From DATLOJ01 sp035536315 (GTDB lineage Bacteria > Actinomycetota > CADDZG01 > JAHWKV01): 17,271 nt of DNA. The notes under the pieces were generated by a model, which had not been told where the DNA came from, made no database searches, and was given only the letters and a program-made list of their open reading frames with translations. Positions 13,629-17,271 of this stretch are shown here, in pieces. Positions within the stretch are counted from its first letter, which is position 1. Each line of letters opens with the position of its first letter. The stretch is from positions 1 to 17,271 of the forward strand of contig DATLOJ010000129.1 of NCBI GenBank assembly GCA_035536315.1, in the 5' to 3' direction. A program made the translations under genes and the position numbers.

Positions 13629-14270
13629 ATGAGCCAAGCCATGGCAGAGCCTGCACAGCGCGTCCGGATGACGGGTCAGCAGCGCCGCGCACAACTGCTC
13701 GACATCGGACGGAACGTGTTTTCAGAACTTGGCTACGAAGCCTCCTCGATCGAGGAGATTGCCGAGAGGGCCGGGGTCTCCAAGCCAATCGTTTACGAAC
13801 ACTTCGGTGGAAAGGCCGGTCTTTACACGGCCGTCGTCGACAGAGAGATGACCCTGCTACAGAACGGCATCATCGCGGCATTAAAGGGGACTCACCCAAA
13901 GGTGCTCCTCGAGCAGGCCGCCGTCGCGCTGTTGACGTACATCGAGGAAGAACGCGAGGGCTTCCGGATTCTCGTTCGCGACCCTCCTGCGGAAACTCGG
14001 TCCGGGTCGTTCACGAGCCTGATCGGTGACATCGCCACACGAGTCGAGCACGTGCTTGCAGAACAGTTCGGCCAGCGAGGTTACGAGACCGCGATGGCTC
14101 CCTTATACGCGCAGGCTCTTGTCGGAGCCGTCGCTCAAGTCGGCCGATGGTGGCTCGATGCAAAGAGGCCGAGCCGCAAAGTGGTCGCCGCGCACCTGGT
14201 CAATCTCACGTGGAACGGCCTTGGCCACCTCGAGCAAAAGCCCCGCCTTGGCGGCAAGGCCCCCGCTTAG
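13629..14270 (+). CDS. TetR-family regulator, FasR-like
   Basis: The 213-residue product has a TetR N-terminal DNA-binding domain (about 15-62) with RRAQLLDIGRNVFSELGYEA and the HTH IEEIAERAGVSKPIVYEHFG (41-60). The C-terminal ligand domain ends in RWWLDAKRPSRKVVAAHLVNLTWNGLGHL, close to the ending of mycobacterial FasR, a TetR protein that senses long-chain acyl-CoA and controls fatty acid synthesis. The order of desaturase then regulator, 58 bases apart, suggests one transcript, so the regulator would share the operator upstream of the desaturase and control its own level. ATG 13629 is chosen over an open extension upstream because the family begins near here; ATG 13641 is also possible. 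GGGAG lies twelve bases before 13629. The ligand and the sign of regulation are inferred. Confidence 0.88.
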   Translation: MSQAMAEPAQRVRMTGQQRRAQLLDIGRNVFSELGYEASSIEEIAERAGVSKPIVYEHFGGKAGLYTAVVDREMTLLQNGIIAALKGTHPKVLLEQAAVALLTYIEEEREGFRILVRDPPAETRSGSFTSLIGDIATRVEHVLAEQFGQRGYETAMAPLYAQALVGAVAQVGRWWLDAKRPSRKVVAAHLVNLTWNGLGHLEQKPRLGGKAPA

Positions 14271-14411
14271 ATTCCGCCGGCTGAGTTTCCGGTCAGCCAC
14301 CTGATAGGGCCAGCCGCCGATCCACCCGACATGCACCCGCATCTCTTCCGGAGGAGGGGTCCGCCGGCAACAACAAGGCCGATGTCTGTCAGGTGTGCGG
14401 GGCGCGCCGAG

Positions 14412-14417
14412 TAGGAT
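14412..14417 (+). promoter_or_regulatory. Possible -10 element or ribosome site before the LVIVD gene
   Basis: TAGGAT ends seven bases before ATG 14425. It fits a -10 box (four of six bases) for a leaderless start, but its AGGA could equally be a ribosome-binding site about eight bases from the ATG. The 154-base gap before it also holds the inverted repeat GGCTGA/TCAGCC (14279-14298, eight-base loop) just after the TetR stop, without a T-run. Confidence 0.3.
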
Positions 14418-14424
14418 CACCCAC

Positions 14425-15978
14425 ATGTCAGAAAACACGCAAGAGTTCGGCACCAAATTGTTTCGAACCCTTCTGATCGTCTCGCTTGTAACTGCTCTCG
14501 CCGTTCCGGCGTTCGCGGTTTCTCCCTCATCGATTCAGGACACCCCCTCGACTAGAGACACCACCAAGGAGGGGATTTGCCATCCTGGTCCGGACGATCC
14601 CGACCCAATGCCGGACGAGGTTTCTCACGACCATAAGGACGGCGCCCAGCACGATTTCAAGTGTGGTTTGAAGCTGGTCGATTACGAGAGCTTCGAAACG
14701 ATCGTTCCGGAGGCGACGTTGTTTGGAGAGTTCGATGTCGCCGGCACCATCGGCGCGATAGCAGTTACGTTCGAGAACGGCGGTTTCGTCCTGGTGGACC
14801 TCGCTAACCCGCGAGATCCACAGCCCCTCTCGCGATTCATGCCCCCGGGATGTGACCAGCCGGACGCCGACTGCGGCACCGACGTGAAGTTGAGACCCGA
14901 CGCGCAGGTTGCGTTCGTCTCGAGCCAGGATGTTCCCGGGAAGGGGGGCATATTCACCGTCAACATCTCGGACCCACGCAACCCCCAGCTCGACCACTTC
15001 TTGCCGATCGGCGAGGGCGGTACTCACATGCTGGCCTATCACGAGATCGGGGGCCAGGGTTACGTCTTCGCAATCAAGAACGGATTCGGTATCTCGATCA
15101 ACAAGGTGGAGTCCAGACGAGGAAAAACAGTTCTCACACCCGTGACCGAGATCCCCGTGGGCCGATCGGGGCAGCACGACGTCTTCCTCTATGACGACCC
15201 GGTCGAGTCCAAGACTTTCCTTTATCTGTCGGGCGAGATCGTCGGCTGGCGAATCTTCGACGTGACGAACCCCGCCACTCCCCTCCAGGTGGGATTGTGG
15301 GAACCGCCGATCGCAAAGCAGAACGCTCTCTGGTATGCGCACAACGCGTGGACGTGGCGGTCCGGCGAGAAACGCTACACGTTCGTCGGTCCCGAATCAG
15401 TCGCACTCGTTCCTTTCCACGGTGAGATTCCGACTAACGTCTGGCTACTGGATACAACCGACCACGCGAACATAAAGCTGCTTGGAACATGGACGAACCC
15501 TTCCGACCGGCCCGGGGGCAACCTCGGTTTTTCCGCCCACAACATCTGGATGGCCGAGGATGGTGTGTTCTGGATGGCGCATTACCACGGCGGCGTCTGG
15601 TTGCTCGACTGGCGCGACGCGATGGCAGGCAAGAGCAAGACTGCGAAGGAACTCGGCTACATGGTGCCCAACCAGTCGAAAAGACAGATCATCAGCCGCG
15701 CCGACCTCGGGCCCTTCTATTCGCGGCTCGATTTCTTCCGGCAGCCCCTCATCTGGGACGTCGTTTACAAAGACGGCCTTGCCTACGCGGCAGACATGAA
15801 TGGGGGTCTCTACGTGATTGAGCGCGAGAGCCCTGAAGAGCTGAAGAAGCTCGAGACCAAGCGTGAGACTCAAAAGGGAAGCGACGGGCTGCTTATCCTT
15901 GGCGGAGTGCTGGCAGCAACGGTTCTGGTGATCCTTCTGATAAAGCTCTCCGCGGGCAAGACCGGGCCGGGGGCCTAG
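14425..15978 (+). CDS. Secreted, C-terminally anchored LVIVD-type beta-propeller protein
   Basis: The 517-residue product has a signal peptide (1-31, ending VPAFA), an acidic His/Asp-rich stretch (about 48-80), a propeller region (about 85-467) and a C-terminal membrane helix (about 487-508) followed by a short GKTGPGA tail. LVIVD-like strands recur: GFVLVDLANPRDPQPL (120-135), GIFTVNISDPRNPQL (175-189), GWRIFDVTNPATPLQVG (274-290), NVWLLDTTDHANIKLLG (338-354), GVWLLDWRDA (390-399) and GLYVIE (461-466). Histidines repeat at equivalent strand starts: H201, H251, H306, H372 and H386/H388. Cysteines C52, C80, C143 and C150 may pair. It should be displayed on the outer membrane face. No enzymatic reaction is known for such propellers; binding of a ligand, metal or partner is likely. 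It converges on the PHP gene, with a 15-base gap. Confidence 0.85.
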   Translation: MSENTQEFGTKLFRTLLIVSLVTALAVPAFAVSPSSIQDTPSTRDTTKEGICHPGPDDPDPMPDEVSHDHKDGAQHDFKCGLKLVDYESFETIVPEATLFGEFDVAGTIGAIAVTFENGGFVLVDLANPRDPQPLSRFMPPGCDQPDADCGTDVKLRPDAQVAFVSSQDVPGKGGIFTVNISDPRNPQLDHFLPIGEGGTHMLAYHEIGGQGYVFAIKNGFGISINKVESRRGKTVLTPVTEIPVGRSGQHDVFLYDDPVESKTFLYLSGEIVGWRIFDVTNPATPLQVGLWEPPIAKQNALWYAHNAWTWRSGEKRYTFVGPESVALVPFHGEIPTNVWLLDTTDHANIKLLGTWTNPSDRPGGNLGFSAHNIWMAEDGVFWMAHYHGGVWLLDWRDAMAGKSKTAKELGYMVPNQSKRQIISRADLGPFYSRLDFFRQPLIWDVVYKDGLAYAADMNGGLYVIERESPEELKKLETKRETQKGSDGLLILGGVLAATVLVILLIKLSAGKTGPGA

Positions 15979-15993
15979 CGGCTACCACCATAA

Positions 15994-17046
15994 CTACCGC
16001 GGCGATCCAGCATCGCGCCTCACTTCACTCACCCATTCGAGCAACTTTTCAACGGGCATGAAGTTGAGAATCTTCGAACGGTCGATTCCGGCCTTGGATG
16101 CCGCGGCGAGGCCCAGATCCAGGAACCCGAATTGAGACGGATGGTGCGCGTCGGTTCCGATCGAGATCATCACCCCCGCCTCGCGGGCAAGCTTTAGCAA
16201 CTCCACATTTAGATCCTGCCGGTCTGGAAAGCAGTCGATCTCCAATGCTTTGCCGCTGTCTCCCGCTACCGCGAAAACCTTCTCCCAGTCCGCGGTCAGC
16301 CCCAAGCGAAAGTTGTAAATGCGACCTCTCGGGTGGCCAAGCACCTGGACTTGCGGGTTGCGAATGGCCGCTATGTAGCGCTCCGTCTGGTCCTCCTTCT
16401 TGCGAAGGCTGGAATGGAAGGAGGCGAGGACGATGTCCAGCTCTTCGAGAGCCTCCGTCTCCATGTCGCCTTCGCCCGCTGGCGTGATGTTCATCTCGAT
16501 CGAACGAAGAACGGTGAGCCGGGCCCCCTCTTTCTCGAGTTGCGAGTTAAGGCGTTTGATTGCCCTGCCTTGCTTTGAGAGCTCTGCCTCGTCGATTCCC
16601 CCCGCGATCTTCAGCCCCTTGGAGTGATCGGTGATCGAGATGTACTGGTGGCCGGCTTCTTTCGCCGCCTCCACCGTCTCGCTGAGGCTCGCGTATCCGT
16701 CGCTCCAGGTCGTGTGCATCTGAAGGTCGCCAAGAGCATCTCTGTACTCGGGGTTTCGATCGAGCTCCTCCTGAGCCTCGATGTTTGTGAGGAAGTCTCT
16801 TCGAGTCTCGTCGGGTTCGGGTGCATCGGGCGGGTCGTCGAGCCATTCGTGAAGCTGCCTCGCGAGAAACGGGCCGACTCCTTCCAGCTCTTGGAGGCTG
16901 ATGCCCTTCTCCGCGAGAACGCTCGCCTCCTCCGGCCACGTGAAGGCTTTTCGGGACGCTCTTCTGAACGCGCGCTGAAGATGCCCCTTTGCGGTTTCCG
17001 CTTGAATCGCGAGCAACTCGGCAAGTTGCTTGTTTGTGAGCGACAC
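15994..17046 (-). CDS. Helix-hairpin-helix plus PHP domain protein (PolX-like, without polymerase core)
   Basis: The 350-residue protein has an N-terminal region like the 8-kDa and HhH part of family X polymerases (1-72: NKQLAELLAIQAETAKGHLQRAFRRA, then LQELEGVGPFLARQLHEWL), followed by a PHP phosphoesterase domain (about 104-340). PHP metal-site motifs are visible: DLQMHTTWSDG (107-117; glutamine at 109 where many PHP proteins have histidine), TDH (139-141), SIEMNI with E184, SFHSS with H211, GHPRG with H238 and GTDAHH (297-302). In PolX the PHP domain gives 3'-5' exonuclease or phosphatase activity. The nucleotidyltransferase palm is absent, so this should process ends, not synthesise DNA. 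GTG 17046 lies three bases after the stop of the LigD-type polymerase gene, so the two are probably translated together and may act in one end-joining or gap-repair step. Confidence 0.88.
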   Translation of the reverse strand: MSLTNKQLAELLAIQAETAKGHLQRAFRRASRKAFTWPEEASVLAEKGISLQELEGVGPFLARQLHEWLDDPPDAPEPDETRRDFLTNIEAQEELDRNPEYRDALGDLQMHTTWSDGYASLSETVEAAKEAGHQYISITDHSKGLKIAGGIDEAELSKQGRAIKRLNSQLEKEGARLTVLRSIEMNITPAGEGDMETEALEELDIVLASFHSSLRKKEDQTERYIAAIRNPQVQVLGHPRGRIYNFRLGLTADWEKVFAVAGDSGKALEIDCFPDRQDLNVELLKLAREAGVMISIGTDAHHPSQFGFLDLGLAAASKAGIDRSKILNFMPVEKLLEWVSEVRRDAGSPR

Positions 17047-17049
17047 GAC

Positions 17050-17271
17050 TCAGGCCTTGTTCTTGATGGCCTTGAGATTGGGGAGCCTTTGCATGTCCAC
17101 CAGAACCGGACCGAAAAGGTCGCCCTTCTTCTTGACCCTTCTCAGAACCTGCTCGAAATCAAAGGAAAGCAGCTCGGCATCTGACTTCTTGAGAGCGGCT
17201 CTGACTTCTTTCCATTCGATCGGAGTCGAAACGAAGGGCCGGGGCCGCGCTCTCAACGAGTACACACAGAC
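17050..17271 (-). CDS. LigD-type NHEJ polymerase/primase domain, C-terminal fragment
   Basis: The frame is open to the window edge and gives the last 73 residues, ending at TGA 17050-17052. The run YSLRARPRPFVSTPIEWKEV is the typical last conserved block of the polymerase (primase-fold) domain of bacterial LigD, which fills gaps with ribo- or deoxynucleotides during non-homologous end joining. After a basic helix (FEQVLRRVKKKGDLFGPVL) the protein stops, so no ligase or phosphoesterase domain follows; those would have to lie upstream or in separate genes. It ends three bases before the PHP gene. The catalytic residues lie outside the window. Confidence 0.85.
   Translation of the reverse strand, partial: VCVYSLRARPRPFVSTPIEWKEVRAALKKSDAELLSFDFEQVLRRVKKKGDLFGPVLVDMQRLPNLKAIKNKA

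Noticed and set aside
14279..14298. GGCTGA/TCAGCC hairpin as the TetR terminator
   Set aside because: The stem is only six pairs and no T-run follows; at most a weak structure.
14527..15342. Minus-strand open frame opposite the LVIVD gene
   Set aside because: No domain pattern, and it is opposite repeated LVIVD motifs in the plus frame.

Overview
The window looks like chromosomal DNA from a moderately high-GC actinobacterium, most likely an uncultured Actinomycetota lineage. This rests on gene content (two actinobacterial-style class III cyclases, DUF1801, DinB and YjbR small proteins, a DUF4287 protein, a FasR-like TetR next to an acyl-CoA desaturase, and a LigD-type polymerase), on frequent GTG starts and on likely leaderless promoters. 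The phylum is an inference. I see no rRNA, tRNA, CRISPR array, transposase, phage gene or attachment site. No stretch of 300 bases lacks a gene.

Region 1 (1-2547, + strand): the tail of a DUF1801 protein, an SRPBCC (START-like) protein overlapping by 4 bases a protein with two copies of one helix-turn-helix-like unit, a DUF4242 plus class III nucleotide cyclase fusion, and a DinB-fold protein.

Region 2 (2556-6311): a minus-strand multi-pass membrane protein joins a histidine-kinase-type sensor region and a GAF-like segment to a class III cyclase where a kinase would be expected. Divergent from it is a YjbR/MmcQ protein. A second DinB-fold protein and an anchored surface protein (signal peptide, Calx-beta domain, Ser-Pro stalk, C-terminal membrane helix) follow on the minus strand.

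Region 3 (6464-10207): a membrane-anchored type I periplasmic-binding-like protein with no transporter genes beside it, a DUF4287 plus SRPBCC-like protein, an unrecognised two-helix membrane protein and an ankyrin-repeat protein.

Region 4 (10304-12458, + strand): an anchored HExxH metalloprotease followed by a lipoprotein built from two copies of one domain, each with a matching cysteine pair. This reads as a cell-surface gene pair of unknown role.

Region 5 (12519-14270): a fatty acyl desaturase with a consensus -35 box and four GGTTAC/GTAACC half-sites over its promoter, followed by a FasR-like TetR regulator. It is the clearest regulatory unit in the window: membrane-lipid desaturation probably controlled by the adjacent regulator.

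Region 6 (14425-17271): a secreted, C-terminally anchored LVIVD-type beta-propeller protein, then a convergent minus-strand pair: a stand-alone LigD-type polymerase (cut by the window edge) closely followed by a helix-hairpin-helix plus PHP protein resembling the two ends of bacterial PolX. The pair suggests DNA end repair.

Nothing here is a clear, complete new defence or mobile system. The most unusual items are the duplicated HTH protein coupled to SRPBCC, the sensor-cyclase fusion, the metalloprotease and duplicated-lipoprotein pair, and the desaturase operator cluster.
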